Source: Pseudomonas fluorescens (GTDB lineage Bacteria > Pseudomonadota > Gammaproteobacteria > Pseudomonadales > Pseudomonadaceae). Taken from it: 64,000 bases of DNA. The position numbers and the translations under genes were made by a program. The notes below the pieces were generated by a model, which saw only the letters and a program-made list of their open reading frames with translations, had not been told where the DNA came from and did no database searches. Location of the stretch: assembly GCA_902825215.1 (NCBI GenBank), contig LR782234.1:2170001-2234000 (forward strand), given 5' to 3'. Below, one piece after another: positions 51,716 through 63,115 of the stretch; position 1 is the first letter of the stretch, and every line of letters begins with the position of its first letter.

Positions 51716-52360
51716 ATGAAAGCTTTTACCCAGCACACTGGTCTTGTCGCGCCTCTGGATCGTGCCAACGTCGACACCGATCAGATCATTCCCAAGCAGT
51801 TTTTGAAGTCGATCAAGCGCACCGGCTTCGGTCCGAACCTGTTCGACGAGTGGCGTTATCTGGACGTTGGCCAGCCCTACCAGGACAACTCCAAGCGCCC
51901 GCTGAACCAGGATTTCGTGCTCAACGCCGAGCGTTATCAGGGCGCCAGCGTATTGCTCGCTCGTGAGAATTTCGGTTGCGGCTCCAGCCGCGAGCACGCG
52001 CCGTGGGCGCTGGAAGAATACGGTTTCCGCAGCATCATCGCGCCGAGCTACGCCGACATCTTCTTCAACAACAGCTTCAAGAACGGCTTGCTGCCGATCA
52101 TCCTCAGCGATGCCGAAGTCGATGAATTGTTTAAGCAGGTTGAGGCTGAGCCGGGTTATCAATTGCAGATCGACCTGCAAGCGCAAACCGTGACCCGCCC
52201 TGATGGCAAGGTGTACCGTTTTGAGATCGACGCGTTTCGCAAGCACTGCCTGCTGAACGGGCTCGATGATATCGGCCTGACCTTGCAGGACGGCGATGCG
52301 ATTGCCACGTTCGAAGCGAAGCACCGGGTGAGTCAGCCTTGGTTGTTTCGCGACGCGTGA
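51716..52360 (+). CDS. leuD: 3-isopropylmalate dehydratase small subunit
   Basis: Swivelling partner of LeuC. 214 residues. [14 protein letters not shown] at the N-terminus and [16 protein letters not shown] signature. AAAAGGAGCG just before ATG 51716. It forms an operon with leuC. A REPIN lies downstream, then the methyltransferase and leuB. Confidence 0.97.
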   Translation: MKAFTQHTGLVAPLDRANVDTDQIIPKQFLKSIKRTGFGPNLFDEWRYLDVGQPYQDNSKRPLNQDFVLNAERYQGASVLLARENFGCGSSREHAPWALEEYGFRSIIAPSYADIFFNNSFKNGLLPIILSDAEVDELFKQVEAEPGYQLQIDLQAQTVTRPDGKVYRFEIDAFRKHCLLNGLDDIGLTLQDGDAIATFEAKHRVSQPWLFRDA

Positions 52361-52393
52361 TTGATTCGAGGCTGATGTAGTCAGGGAGGGCCC

Positions 52394-52467
52394 CATCGCT
52401 GGCAAGCCAGCTCCCACAGGTTTTGTGAACACCGCAAATCACTGTGGGAGCTGGCTTGCCAGCGATG
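52394..52467. repeat. REPIN, family 2, copy 1
   Basis: CATCGCTGGCAAGCCAGCTC with CCACAG and its inverse, ~22 nt apart. A near-identical element lies at 60284-60357, with similar centre (CCGCAAATCA). Confidence 0.88.
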
Positions 52468-52505
52468 AGGCCGGAACAGGCACCACAAAATCAAAGGGAA
52501 GTCCC

Positions 52506-53273
52506 ATGACCAGCACCGTCCAGCACACCCAGGTCGTCCAGAAGCAATTCGGTGAACAGGCCGCCGCTTACCTGAGCAGCGCCGTTCACGCGCAGGGCAG
52601 TGAATTTGCCCTGCTGCAGGCCGAGCTGGCCGGGCAGGGCGCGGCGCGGGTGCTGGACCTGGGTTGCGGCGCCGGTCATGTGAGTTTTCATGTCGCGCCG
52701 CTGGTCAGCGAAGTGGTGGCGTACGATCTGTCGCAGCAGATGCTCGACGTGGTCGCCGCCGCTGCGGCCGAACGCGGGATGGGCAATATTTCCACGGTCA
52801 ACGGCGCCGCCGAGCGTTTGCCGTTCGCCGATGGCGAGTTCGATTTTGTGTTCAGCCGTTATTCGGCGCATCACTGGAGCGACCTCGGCGTGGCCCTGCG
52901 CGAGGTGCGGCGGGTGCTGAAGCCTGGCGGTGTTGCGGCGTTCGTGGACGTGTTGTCACCAGGCAGTCCGCTGTTCGACACTTACCTGCAAAGCGTCGAA
53001 GTGCTGCGCGACACCAGCCACGTGCGCGATTACTCCGCCGCCGAGTGGCTGCGCCAGGTCAGCGAGGCCGGGCTGCATGTGCGCAGCACCACGCGTCAGC
53101 GCCTGCGGCTGGAGTACACCAGCTGGGTTGAGCGCATGCGCACACCCGAGGTGATGCGCGCCGCGATTGTTCAGTTGCAACAATCGATGGGCAACGAAGT
53201 GCGTGACTATTTCGAGATTGAGGCCGACGGCTCCTTCAGTACCGATGTGATTGTGTTAATGGCCGAGCGATAA
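52506..53273 (+). CDS. Class I SAM-dependent methyltransferase
   Basis: 255 residues. Motif I VLDLGCGAGHVSFH, acidic residue after motif II (VVAYDLSQQML), ERLPFADGEFDFVFSRYSAH, and LREVRRVLKPGGVAAFVD, as in UbiE/MenG-like enzymes. ATG 52506; ribosome site weak. It lies between leuD and leuB, a placement I also recall from other Pseudomonas, so the position is conserved even though a leucine-related role is not evident. Substrate unknown. Confidence 0.88.
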   Translation: MTSTVQHTQVVQKQFGEQAAAYLSSAVHAQGSEFALLQAELAGQGAARVLDLGCGAGHVSFHVAPLVSEVVAYDLSQQMLDVVAAAAAERGMGNISTVNGAAERLPFADGEFDFVFSRYSAHHWSDLGVALREVRRVLKPGGVAAFVDVLSPGSPLFDTYLQSVEVLRDTSHVRDYSAAEWLRQVSEAGLHVRSTTRQRLRLEYTSWVERMRTPEVMRAAIVQLQQSMGNEVRDYFEIEADGSFSTDVIVLMAER

Positions 53274-53327
53274 ACATTTTTCCGGGCGCGCCGGTGAAGG
53301 CGCACCGATTGAAGACACGAGGAAAGC

Positions 53328-54410
<1,083 letters not shown>

Positions 54411-54476
54411 TCTCTCGGGCCCGCTGCGAAATTCAATACAAAGCAGCGGCCCACTTTTCAAGAAGGTGTAGTTGCG

Positions 54477-55589
54477 ATGAAACGTGTAGGTCTGATCGGT
54501 TGGCGCGGGATGGTCGGTTCCGTGCTCATGCAGCGGATGCTGGAAGAGCAGGATTTCGATCTAATCGAGCCGGTGTTTTTCACCACGTCCAATGTCGGTG
54601 GCCAAGGCCCGTCGGTGGGCAAGGACATTGCTCCGCTCAAGGATGCTTACAGCATTGACGAGTTGAAGACCCTCGACGTGATCCTGACCTGCCAGGGCGG
54701 CGACTACACCAGCGAAGTATTCCCCAAGCTGCGCGAAGCCGGCTGGCAGGGTTACTGGATCGACGCGGCCTCCAGCCTGCGCATGAACGATGACGCGGTG
54801 ATCATTCTCGACCCGGTCAACCGCAAGGTCATCGACCAGCAGCTTGATGCCGGCACCAAGAACTACATCGGTGGCAACTGCACCGTCAGCTTGATGCTGA
54901 TGGGCCTGGGCGGCCTGTTCGAAGCGGGTCTGGTCGAGTGGATGAGCGCCATGACCTATCAGGCGGCCTCCGGCGCCGGCGCGCAGAACATGCGTGAACT
55001 GATCAAGCAAATGGGCGCGACCCACGCCGCTGTCGCCGATCAACTGGCCGACCCGGCCAGCGCAATCCTCGACATCGACCGTCGTGTGGCTGACGCCATG
55101 CGCAGCGAAGCGTACCCGACCGAAAACTTCGGTGTACCGCTGGCCGGCAGCCTGATCCCGTGGATCGACAAGGAACTGCCAAACGGTCAGAGCCGCGAAG
55201 AGTGGAAGGCCCAGGCCGAAACCAACAAGATTCTCGGTCGCTTCAAGAGCCCGATCCCGGTCGACGGTATCTGCGTGCGCATCGGCGCCATGCGTTGCCA
55301 CAGTCAGGCCCTGACCATCAAGCTCAACAAGGACGTGCCGATCGCTGATATCGAAGGGCTGATCAGTCAGCACAACCCTTGGGTCAAGCTGGTGCCGAAC
55401 AACCGTGAGATCAGCATGCAGGAGCTGAGCCCGACCAAGGTCACCGGCACCCTGAATGTACCGGTTGGGCGTCTGCGCAAGCTGAACATGGGTTCGCAGT
55501 TTGTCGGCGCGTTTACCGTGGGCGATCAGTTGCTGTGGGGTGCGGCTGAACCGCTGCGTCGCATGCTGCGGATTTTGCTTGAGCGTTGA
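54477..55589 (+). CDS. asd: Aspartate-semialdehyde dehydrogenase
   Basis: NADPH-dependent reduction of aspartyl phosphate, common step to Lys, Met, Thr and diaminopimelate. 370 residues, Gram-negative long type. [18 protein letters not shown], catalytic Cys in [25 protein letters not shown], and [21 protein letters not shown] lies upstream of ATG 54477. It ends with a strong terminator. Confidence 0.97.
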   Translation: MKRVGLIGWRGMVGSVLMQRMLEEQDFDLIEPVFFTTSNVGGQGPSVGKDIAPLKDAYSIDELKTLDVILTCQGGDYTSEVFPKLREAGWQGYWIDAASSLRMNDDAVIILDPVNRKVIDQQLDAGTKNYIGGNCTVSLMLMGLGGLFEAGLVEWMSAMTYQAASGAGAQNMRELIKQMGATHAAVADQLADPASAILDIDRRVADAMRSEAYPTENFGVPLAGSLIPWIDKELPNGQSREEWKAQAETNKILGRFKSPIPVDGICVRIGAMRCHSQALTIKLNKDVPIADIEGLISQHNPWVKLVPNNREISMQELSPTKVTGTLNVPVGRLRKLNMGSQFVGAFTVGDQLLWGAAEPLRRMLRILLER

Positions 55590-55610
55590 TTGGTTGATGT
55601 GATGAAGAAG

Positions 55611-55642
55611 CCCGCGCCTTTTTTGAGGTGCGGGTTTTTTTT
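55611..55642 (+). terminator. Terminator of the leuB-asd region
   Basis: CCCGCGCCT, loop TTTTTG-like, AGGTGCGGG, then eight T. Confidence 0.88.
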
Positions 55643-55661
55643 GTCGGGTGGTTGGGGGAGT

Positions 55662-55930
55662 ACATATCCGTTGCTGCGGTAACGGCGGCTTGCGGTTTCG
55701 CCTGACGGCGACTCACTTTTTTTCAAACGCCAAAAAAAGTAAGCAAAAAACGCTTGCTCCTACGTACGGCCCTCGCAGGCTCGGGTCCCTTCGCTGCGGG
55801 ATCGATCCGGGCGCAGCGGCTACGGTTTGCTTCGCTGCACCTCCTTCCGCTGTGTCTGGCTACGCCAGACGGTCGCTGCGCTCCCACGCCCGGATCAATC
55901 CCTCCACTCAGCCTTCCGATGTCGCCGGTG
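55662..55930 (+). repeat. Dispersed repeat A, copy 3
   Basis: Direct copy of the 1137-1401 repeat, joined by the same linker (GAGCTAACGCTCATTGTTGA at about 55950) to repeat B. Open frames inside it read as in the other copies and are considered spurious. Confidence 0.8.
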
Positions 55931-56014
55931 GATCAAGATCAAAAGCACTCGAGCTAACGCTCATTGTTGAGTGGTGAGAAGCGATTGTTCGGCTTGGGGT
56001 TTGTGGTGGATCCG

Positions 56015-56163
56015 CCCCTCACCCCAGCCCTCTCCCCGAGGAGAGGGAGCCGATCTTTGGGCTTTTCAGAGTTTGTGTCCGACTCGGTTTTTCAGGTCGG
56101 CGTTGCTCTTGCATCCACCACGGTCAGTCCCCTCTCCCTCGGGGAGAGGGCTAGGGTGAGGGG
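56015..56163. repeat. Dispersed repeat B, copy 3
   Basis: ~149 bp with inverted CCCCTCACCCCAGCCC termini, placed after repeat A exactly as at 1.1-1.6 kb. With repeat A it fills most of the 737 bp gap between asd and the Usg gene. Confidence 0.8.
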
Positions 56164-56326
56164 CTTTTGATTTTTGGAATGAGCCATCGCCATCTTCAGC
56201 AGGCTGGCTCCCACAGCATCCCTCGCAACGGGGCCAGCACGCGCGCCGCAAATCCTGAGGAAAATTGCCTGCACGCCAGCCACCCGGTAAAGTGCCGCTC
56301 CCCCCGTTTCACCAGAGGCTCGCAGC

Positions 56327-57337
56327 ATGACCCAGACCCTAGATATTGCCGTGATCGGCGCCACCGGTACTGTCGGCGAAACCCTCGTGCAAATCCTTGA
56401 AGAGCGCGACTTTCCCGTTGGCAATCTGCACCTGCTGGCCAGCAGTGAATCGGCTGGCAGCTCGGTGCTGTTTCGCAATAAGAATGTCCGCGTGCGTGAA
56501 GTCGACGAATTCGATTTCAGCAAAGTCAAACTGGTGTTTTTCGCCGCTGGCGCAGCGGTCTCGCTGAGCTTCGCCGCCCGTGCGTATGCTGCCGGTTGTT
56601 CGTTGATCGACCTGTCCGGCGCCTTGCCGGCCGATCAGGCGCCGCAAGTGGTGCCGGAAGCCAATGCCGAGCTGCTCGCCACTTTGAGCGCGCCATTCCA
56701 GGTCAGTAGCCCGAGTCCTTCGGCGACGTCGCTTGCCGTGGTGCTGGCGCCATTGCTTGATCTGCTCGACCTGCAATACGTCAACGTCACCGCCAATCTG
56801 GCGGTGTCCGCGCAAGGTCGCGAAGCGGTGGCCGAGCTGGCGCGGCAGACCGCCGAGCTGTTGAACATGCGTCCGCTTGAGCCGACCTTTTTCGATCGGC
56901 AGATGGCGTTCAACTTGCTGGCTCAGGTCGGCACGCCTGATGCGCAGGGTCATACGCTGCTGGAAAAGCGTCTGGTGCGCGAGTTGCGTCAGGTGCTCGC
57001 GCAGCCTTCGCTAAAGATTTCCGCAACTTGCGTTCAAGCCCCGGTGTTTTTTGGCGATAGCTTTAGCGTGACCTTACAATCGGCGCGGGCTGTCGACCTG
57101 GAAAAGGTCAACGCTGCGCTGGAAGCGGCGCCGGGCATCGAGCTGGTCGAGGCCGGCGATTACCCGACCGCCGTCGGCGACGCGGTGGGGCAGGATGTGG
57201 TGTATGTCGGTCGCGTGCGCCTCGGTGTCGACGATCCGGCGGAACTAAATCTGTGGCTGACGTCAGATAACGTACGCAAAGGTGCAGCGCTCAATGCTGT
57301 GCAGGTGGCTGAATTGTTGATAAAAGACCTGCTGTAA
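56327..57337 (+). CDS. usg: Asd-like protein Usg, catalytic Cys absent
   Basis: 336-residue paralogue of aspartate-semialdehyde dehydrogenase. Rossmann start IAVIGATGTVGETLVQIL, and LIDLSGALPAD. The position of the catalytic Cys (normally G-N-C-T) reads SSPSPSATSLA, so dehydrogenase activity is not expected. Start ATG 56327 behind CAGAGG. Located between asd and fimV, as for Usg proteins in Pseudomonas. Its role is unknown; it may be a structural or regulatory partner. Confidence 0.88.
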   Translation: MTQTLDIAVIGATGTVGETLVQILEERDFPVGNLHLLASSESAGSSVLFRNKNVRVREVDEFDFSKVKLVFFAAGAAVSLSFAARAYAAGCSLIDLSGALPADQAPQVVPEANAELLATLSAPFQVSSPSPSATSLAVVLAPLLDLLDLQYVNVTANLAVSAQGREAVAELARQTAELLNMRPLEPTFFDRQMAFNLLAQVGTPDAQGHTLLEKRLVRELRQVLAQPSLKISATCVQAPVFFGDSFSVTLQSARAVDLEKVNAALEAAPGIELVEAGDYPTAVGDAVGQDVVYVGRVRLGVDDPAELNLWLTSDNVRKGAALNAVQVAELLIKDLL

Positions 57338-57546
57338 AAGATACTTGGCAACAATTTGTCGACTGATTCTAGGTCAGCGCTATGCTTGATCCGAAACGTC
57401 GATGACGTGTCAGCCCTCCGGGACTTTCCGGGGCATCAAAGAAATGATCGCGCGCGACATCTGTCGTCGTTGCGCGCAATGCCTTACGGCAGCGCTATTC
57501 AAAAGCTTCTCGCTGGCCGAGGAACGTTCAAACAAAGGATGAGGCT

Positions 57547-60201
57547 ATGGTTCAAGTTCGCAAACTGGTGTTAGCAATAGCGGCCGCCTCGGCGCTGTCC
57601 TCCGGTATGGCGCATGCCCTCGGGCTCGGGGAGCTGACCCTGAAGTCGACCCTGAACCAGCCGCTGGTGGCTGAAATCGAGCTGCTTGATGTCAAGGATC
57701 TCACCGCAGCTGAAGTGGTGCCGAGCCTGGCCTCACCTGAAGATTTCGCCAAGGCCGGCGTTGACCGCCAGGCTTTCCTCAATGATCTGACGTTTACCCC
57801 GGTGCTCAACGCCAGCGGCAAAAGCGTTTTGCGCGTGACTTCGAGCAAGCCGCTGTCGGAACCGATGGTGAAATTCCTCGTGCAGGTGATGTGGCCAAAC
57901 GGCCGCTTGCTGCGCGATTACAGTGTGCTGCTGGATCCATCGAAATTCTCGCCGCAGACCGCAGACGCCGCTGCCCAACCGGCACCGGCGCCAACCATCG
58001 CCGCACCGACCACGGGCGCCACGCACCGCGGGCAATACACCACCACACCGCGCGATACCCTCTGGGAAATCGCCGCGAAGGCGCGTAACGGCGGCTCGGT
58101 GCAGCAGACCATGCTGGCCATTCAAGCGCTGAATCCGGATGCATTTATCGGCGGCAACATCAACCGCCTGAAAACCGGCCAGGTATTGCGTCTGCCAGAT
58201 CCTGTACAAAGCACGGCGTTGCCGCAGTCGGCTGCCATCGCCGAAGTTGCAGCGCAGAACGAAGCCTGGCGTCAGGGCCGGCGTTATGTGGCCAAGCCGG
58301 GCAGCGGTCAGCAGCAGCTCGATGCCACCAATCGCGGTCGTGGCAATGCCGGTGCTGCGGCCAACGCTCAGGACAACCTGAGCCTGGTCTCCGCCGAAAG
58401 CGCCAAGGCTGGCGGCAAGGGCCGGGCGGGCGACGCACAGGCGCTGAGCAACAAACTGGCGATCACTCAGGAAAACCTCGACACGACCCGTCGTGACAAC
58501 GAGGAACTGAAAAGCCGCATGGCCGATCTGCAAAGCCAGTTGGACAAGCTGCAAAAGCTGATCGAGCTGAAGAACAATCAACTGGCGAAGATGCAGGCCG
58601 ATGGTGCCGGCGCTGCGCCTGGGGCCACTGGTGCGGTGCCGCCGGTACCGGCAATCACCGCTGAATTGGCGGCGACACCGCCGGCCACTCCGGCTGACGC
58701 TGCCTCGGCATCGCCAACCCCGGAATCGGCGATCGCGCCGCCGGCCGAAACTCCGGTTGAGCCAGTGGTCGAGCCGGTTGTCGAAACCACGCCGACCGCT
58801 GATGACGACAAGACTTTCAATGAACTGCTGACCAATCCGATCCTGCTGGGTCTGATTGGCGGTGGGGCGGTGGTCTTGCTGCTTCTGCTGTTGTTGCTGG
58901 CGCGTCGCCGCAAAGCCCAGCAGGAAGCCGAGAAGCATGTGCGCATGGCCCGTGCGCTGGCCGAAGAGCAAGAATTCTCCGCCGAACAGGATCTGCCGGA
59001 AAGCAGCTTCGAAGGTCTGGAAACTCCAGCGGCGAGCGTCAAACTCAATACCCCGGCACCTGCGCCTGCGCCAACTCCGGCACCTATCGTGGCGCCAGTG
59101 GTCATGGCTGAGCCGATTGCCGCGCCGCTGGTGGCGCCGGCCGCAGATCGCTCCGATGATGTGCTCGACAAGGCCCAGTCGCATATCAATGCCGGGCGCC
59201 TGAATCAGGCGGCCGCGCTGCTGGAGGAGGGCGTCAGCCTCGAGCCGGAGCGCAGTGACCTGCGTCTGAAGCTGATGGAAGTCTACGGTCAGCAGGGCGA
59301 TCGCGACGCGTTCGTCGCGCAGGAGCGTCAATTGGTGGCCAACGGCGATAACTTCGCCAAGGTCGAAGCGCTGAAAAGCCGCTTCCCGGCGATGGCGTTG
59401 GTGGCTGCTGGCGGTCTGGCCGCTGCGGCGGTCGCCGCCGAGCTGGACGCGCAATACGTCAAGGACCTGCTGCTCGACGAGCCTGAGGCGCCTGCGCCGG
59501 CTGAAGATGACCTGGACAGCGCATTCGACCTGAGCCTGGACGATCTCGACAACATTACCCCGGTTGACCCGGCGCCAGCGGTCGAGCCTGAAGCGCCGGT
59601 CGAGCTGGACGCGTTTCCGGCCGACGACGACCTGAGTTTCGAATCGGTGCTGCAACAGCAGACCGAAGCGAAAGAGAATCTCGACGACCTGTCGGACTTC
59701 GATCTCGACATGGACCTGGGGGCCGAGCCGTCCCCGGCGACCCTGGCAGAAGACGACTTCCTGCTTGATCTGGACGAGGGCGTGAAGGATCTGCCGCCGG
59801 TCGAGGCGCCAGTCGTCGCCGACGTGGCGCAGGATGATCTGGAACTGCCGGCGGATTTCGATCTGTCGCTGGCCGACGAAATGGACAGCAACCCGGCCAC
59901 CGAGTCGAACGCGTTCACGAACGAATTGGATGATGTCAACGCCGAGCTCGATCGCCTGTCGCAAAGCATCGCCGAACCGACCTTCACCGAGGCCGACGCG
60001 GCGCTGGGTGATGATCTTGGTGAGGACGATTTTGACTTCCTCGCGGGTACTGACGAGGCCGCAACCAAGCTTGATCTGGCTCAGGCCTATATCGATATGG
60101 AGGATCACGCCGGCGCTCGCGACATCCTCAATGAAGTGTTGACCGAGGGTAATGAAACCCAGCGGGCCGAGGCCAAGGAAATGCTTTCCCACCTGGCGTA
60201 A
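57547..60201 (+). CDS. fimV: Motility hub protein FimV
   Basis: Inner-membrane, peptidoglycan-binding polar organiser needed for type IV pilus secretin assembly and twitching. 884 residues. Signal peptide (about 1-25, AHALGLGELTLKSTLNQPL after it); N-terminal FimV domain; LysM-like segment (about 160-215, TTPRDTLWEIAAKARNGGSV); coiled coil (about 300-350); Pro/Ala-rich stretch; membrane helix at about 435-455; then a very acidic cytoplasmic part with TPR-like repeats (SHINAGRLNQAAALLEEGV) and the C-terminal FimV motif KLDLAQAYIDMEDHAGARDI. AGGATGAGG before ATG 57547. Confidence 0.95.
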   Translation: MVQVRKLVLAIAAASALSSGMAHALGLGELTLKSTLNQPLVAEIELLDVKDLTAAEVVPSLASPEDFAKAGVDRQAFLNDLTFTPVLNASGKSVLRVTSSKPLSEPMVKFLVQVMWPNGRLLRDYSVLLDPSKFSPQTADAAAQPAPAPTIAAPTTGATHRGQYTTTPRDTLWEIAAKARNGGSVQQTMLAIQALNPDAFIGGNINRLKTGQVLRLPDPVQSTALPQSAAIAEVAAQNEAWRQGRRYVAKPGSGQQQLDATNRGRGNAGAAANAQDNLSLVSAESAKAGGKGRAGDAQALSNKLAITQENLDTTRRDNEELKSRMADLQSQLDKLQKLIELKNNQLAKMQADGAGAAPGATGAVPPVPAITAELAATPPATPADAASASPTPESAIAPPAETPVEPVVEPVVETTPTADDDKTFNELLTNPILLGLIGGGAVVLLLLLLLLARRRKAQQEAEKHVRMARALAEEQEFSAEQDLPESSFEGLETPAASVKLNTPAPAPAPTPAPIVAPVVMAEPIAAPLVAPAADRSDDVLDKAQSHINAGRLNQAAALLEEGVSLEPERSDLRLKLMEVYGQQGDRDAFVAQERQLVANGDNFAKVEALKSRFPAMALVAAGGLAAAAVAAELDAQYVKDLLLDEPEAPAPAEDDLDSAFDLSLDDLDNITPVDPAPAVEPEAPVELDAFPADDDLSFESVLQQQTEAKENLDDLSDFDLDMDLGAEPSPATLAEDDFLLDLDEGVKDLPPVEAPVVADVAQDDLELPADFDLSLADEMDSNPATESNAFTNELDDVNAELDRLSQSIAEPTFTEADAALGDDLGEDDFDFLAGTDEAATKLDLAQAYIDMEDHAGARDILNEVLTEGNETQRAEAKEMLSHLA

Positions 60202-60221
60202 GTTCAGCGGTAAACAACAAG

Positions 60222-60248
60222 CGGCAGCCCGGTGGGGCTGCCGTTTTT
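60222..60248 (+). terminator. Terminator of fimV
   Basis: CGGCAGCCC, loop GGTG, GGGCTGCCG, then TTTTT. Confidence 0.88.
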
Positions 60249-60283
60249 GTTGGTGCCGGATAAAGGGTTGTCAGTGCCGTCGT

Positions 60284-60357
60284 CATCGCTGGCAAGCCAG
60301 CTCCCACAGGTTGGGTGCACGCCGCAAATCAATGTGGGAGCTGGCTTGCCAGCGATG
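60284..60357. repeat. REPIN, family 2, copy 2
   Basis: Same inverted REP pair as 52394-52467, between fimV and truA. Confidence 0.88.
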
Positions 60358-60410
60358 GCGGCAGATCAGGCGACAGAGAACCTCTGGCATCCCTGAACCA
60401 CCGCCTTATA

Positions 60411-61301
60411 ATGCCCGCCTTTGCAAACACAGCAGGCTGTCCCACCTTGGCAAACATAGATAACCCGGTCGCCGAAATGGCCCCCGACGGCTTTTACCGC
60501 GTCGCGCTGGGCGTCGAGTACAAAGGCTCGCGCTACAGCGGCTGGCAGCGGCAGCTGACGGGTGTCGCGACGGTTCAGGAAGAACTCGAAAAGGCCTTGT
60601 CGAAAGTAGCCAATTCGCCGGTTTCACTGCAATGCGCCGGGCGTACCGACGCCGGCGTGCATGCCTGCGGGCAAGTGGTGCATTTCGACACTCAGGTCGA
60701 TCGCTCGCTGAAGGCCTGGGTCATGGGTGCCAACATCAATCTGCCCCATGACATCAGCGTCAGCTGGGCGCGGGTGATGCCGGCGCACTTTCATGCGCGC
60801 TTCAAAGCGATCGCCCGGCGTTATCGGTATGTGATCTACAACGACCAGATCCGCCCGGCGCATCTCAACGAAGAAATCACCTGGAATCACCGTCCGCTGG
60901 ACGTCGAGCGCATGGCCGAGGCAGCGCAATATCTGATCGGTACTCATGATTTCAGTGCGTTTCGCGCCGGCCAGTGTCAGGCCAAGTCACCGATCAAGAA
61001 GATGCATCACCTGCGTGTGACCCGGCACGGCAAAATGATCGTGCTGGATATTCGCGCCAATGCCTTTCTGCATCACATGGTGCGCAATATTGCCGGTGTG
61101 CTGATGACCATCGGTGCAGGCGAGCGCCCGGTGGAGTGGATGAAAGAAGTACTGGAAAGCCGCGAACGCCGCTCCGGCGGGGTGACCGCGCATCCTTACG
61201 GTCTGTATCTGGTGCAAGTCGAATACCACGATGAATTTCCGCTGCCGGAGCGTTTCATCGGGCCACATTTCCTTACGGGTTTCTCCGAACTTGACGGCTG
61301 A
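60411..61301 (+). CDS. truA: tRNA pseudouridine(38-40) synthase
   Basis: Converts uridines 38-40 in the anticodon arm. ALGVEYKGSRYSGWQRQ, catalytic Asp in CAGRTDAGVHACGQVVHF, FHARFKAIARRYRYVIYN, FRAGQCQAKSP and AFLHHMVRNIAGVL. The start is uncertain: ATG 60411 gives 296 residues, TTG 60447 (CAGG 10 nt upstream) or ATG 60477 would be shorter. The first conserved residues begin just after the last option. No clear ribosome site for ATG 60411. Confidence 0.93.
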   Translation: MPAFANTAGCPTLANIDNPVAEMAPDGFYRVALGVEYKGSRYSGWQRQLTGVATVQEELEKALSKVANSPVSLQCAGRTDAGVHACGQVVHFDTQVDRSLKAWVMGANINLPHDISVSWARVMPAHFHARFKAIARRYRYVIYNDQIRPAHLNEEITWNHRPLDVERMAEAAQYLIGTHDFSAFRAGQCQAKSPIKKMHHLRVTRHGKMIVLDIRANAFLHHMVRNIAGVLMTIGAGERPVEWMKEVLESRERRSGGVTAHPYGLYLVQVEYHDEFPLPERFIGPHFLTGFSELDG

Positions 61302-61364
61302 CGCCCTCGAACGCTTTTGTTACCATCCGGGACTTTCCCGGATTTAGCCTCGGAGTTTTTCCAC

Positions 61365-61988
61365 ATGTCAGCCGTTCGCAGCAAGATTTGCGGGATTACC
61401 CGCATCGAAGATGCGCTCGCCGCGGTTGAAGCCGGGGCCGACGCGATCGGTCTGGTGTTCTATGCCAAGAGTCCGCGGGCCGTAAGCGTGCAGCAGGCCC
61501 GGGCGATCATCCAGGCGCTGCCTCCATTCGTTACCACGGTCGGCCTGTTCGTCAACGCCAGCCGCTGCGAACTCGGCGAAATCCTCGATGCGGTGCCGCT
61601 GGACCTGCTGCAGTTTCATGGTGATGAAGCCGCCGAGGACTGTGAAGGCTGGCATCGGCCGTACATCAAGGCGTTGCGGGTCAAGGCCGGTGACGACATC
61701 GCGGCGGCTTGTGACGCTTATCCGGGCGCCAGCGGCGTACTGCTCGACACTTTTGTTGAAGGCGTGCCCGGCGGAACCGGGGAAGCATTCGACTGGTCAC
61801 TGATTCCGCAGCATTTGAGCAAACCGTTGATTCTGGCGGGGGGGTTGACACCCGAGAACGTCGCTGACGCGGTCGCCCGGGTAAAACCCTACGCGGTGGA
61901 CGTCAGCGGCGGGGTGGAGCTGAGCAAGGGCATCAAGGATCACGCAAAGATTCGGGCATTCATCGAGGCGGTACGCAAAGCACCATAA
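61365..61988 (+). CDS. trpF: Phosphoribosylanthranilate isomerase
   Basis: Amadori rearrangement in tryptophan synthesis, TIM barrel. 207 residues. [11 protein letters not shown] with the catalytic Cys, [42 protein letters not shown] and DVSGGVE. ATG 61365 with CGGAG at 61351-61355. Separated from other trp genes and placed between truA and accD, as usual in this genus. Confidence 0.96.
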   Translation: MSAVRSKICGITRIEDALAAVEAGADAIGLVFYAKSPRAVSVQQARAIIQALPPFVTTVGLFVNASRCELGEILDAVPLDLLQFHGDEAAEDCEGWHRPYIKALRVKAGDDIAAACDAYPGASGVLLDTFVEGVPGGTGEAFDWSLIPQHLSKPLILAGGLTPENVADAVARVKPYAVDVSGGVELSKGIKDHAKIRAFIEAVRKAP

Positions 61989-62194
61989 GGATGTGACGGC
62001 TGGCAGTCTGCCGCCGTCCATCAATGCACCTGCACACGGCAGGCGCGGCTGAGGGTTGTCGTTTCGCACGCAGGTCATGTTTCGCGCTGACCGTGGCTGG
62101 CGGCAATCATCGCCACACACATGAATTTAGCTCAAGGGCATACGCGGGGCTGCGAACCAGAGCGTTCGGGCCGCCGGTACTGGAGAAAGAAAGC

Positions 62195-63115
62195 ATGAGC
62201 AACTGGTTAGTAGACAAACTGATCCCTTCGATCATGCGCTCGGAGGTCAAGAAGAGCTCGGTGCCTGAAGGTCTGTGGCACAAATGCCCTTCGTGCGAGG
62301 CTGTGCTGTACCGTCCGGAGCTGGAAAAGACCCTGGATGTTTGCCCAAAGTGCAACCACCACATGCGCATCGGCGCACGCGCGCGCATCGATATTTTCCT
62401 CGATGCCGAAGGTCGCAATGAACTGGGCGCCGATCTGGAGCCGGTTGACCGTCTGAAATTCCGCGACGGCAAGAAGTACAAGGACCGCCTGACTGCGGCG
62501 CAGAAGCAGACCGGCGAGAAAGATGCGCTGATCTCGGTCAGCGGCACCCTGCTGGGCATGCCAGTGGTGGTTTCGGCTTTCGAATTCAATTTCATGGGCG
62601 GTTCGATGGGCGCCATCGTCGGTGAGCGCTTTGTCCGCGCTGCCAACTACGCGCTGGAAAACCGTTGCCCGATGATCTGCTTCGCTGCTTCCGGCGGTGC
62701 GCGCATGCAGGAAGCACTGATCTCGCTGATGCAAATGGCCAAGACTTCGGCGGTACTGGCGCGTCTGCGTGAAGAAGGCATTCCGTTCATCTCGGTGCTG
62801 ACCGACCCGGTCTACGGCGGTGTTTCCGCCAGTCTGGCGATGCTTGGCGACGTCATTGTCGGTGAGCCGAAAGCGCTGATCGGTTTCGCCGGCCCGCGCG
62901 TTATCGAACAAACCGTGCGGGAAAAACTGCCGGAAGGTTTCCAGCGCAGCGAGTTCCTTCTGGAGCACGGCGCGATCGACATGATCATCCATCGTCAGGA
63001 GCTGCGCCCGCGTCTGGGTAACCTGCTGGCGCAAATGACTGGCAAGCCGACACCAAAATTCGTTGCTGCGCCCGTCGAGCCGATCGTTGTGCCACCGGTC
63101 CCTGCCGGCCTATGA
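62195..63115 (+). CDS. accD: Acetyl-CoA carboxylase carboxyltransferase subunit beta
   Basis: Beta half of the carboxyltransferase making malonyl-CoA, with AccA. 306 residues. Zinc ribbon CPSC (about 30-33) and CPKC (about 49-52), [51 protein letters not shown] and [33 protein letters not shown] before ATG 62195. The stop overlaps the folC start (ATGA). The 206 bp upstream shows no further gene. Confidence 0.97.
   Translation: MSNWLVDKLIPSIMRSEVKKSSVPEGLWHKCPSCEAVLYRPELEKTLDVCPKCNHHMRIGARARIDIFLDAEGRNELGADLEPVDRLKFRDGKKYKDRLTAAQKQTGEKDALISVSGTLLGMPVVVSAFEFNFMGGSMGAIVGERFVRAANYALENRCPMICFAASGGARMQEALISLMQMAKTSAVLARLREEGIPFISVLTDPVYGGVSASLAMLGDVIVGEPKALIGFAGPRVIEQTVREKLPEGFQRSEFLLEHGAIDMIIHRQELRPRLGNLLAQMTGKPTPKFVAAPVEPIVVPPVPAGL

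Noticed and set aside
50237..52432. Minus-strand open frame of about 731 codons opposite leuC and leuD
   Set aside because: Shadow frame; leuC and leuD are certain on the other strand.
52392..53273. Methyltransferase between leuD and leuB as a foreign insertion
   Set aside because: Codon use matches its neighbours and I recall the same gene order in other Pseudomonas; only the REPIN beside it is mobile DNA.
57733..60192. Minus-strand open frame of about 819 codons opposite fimV
   Set aside because: Arg-rich low-complexity shadow of the acidic fimV frame.
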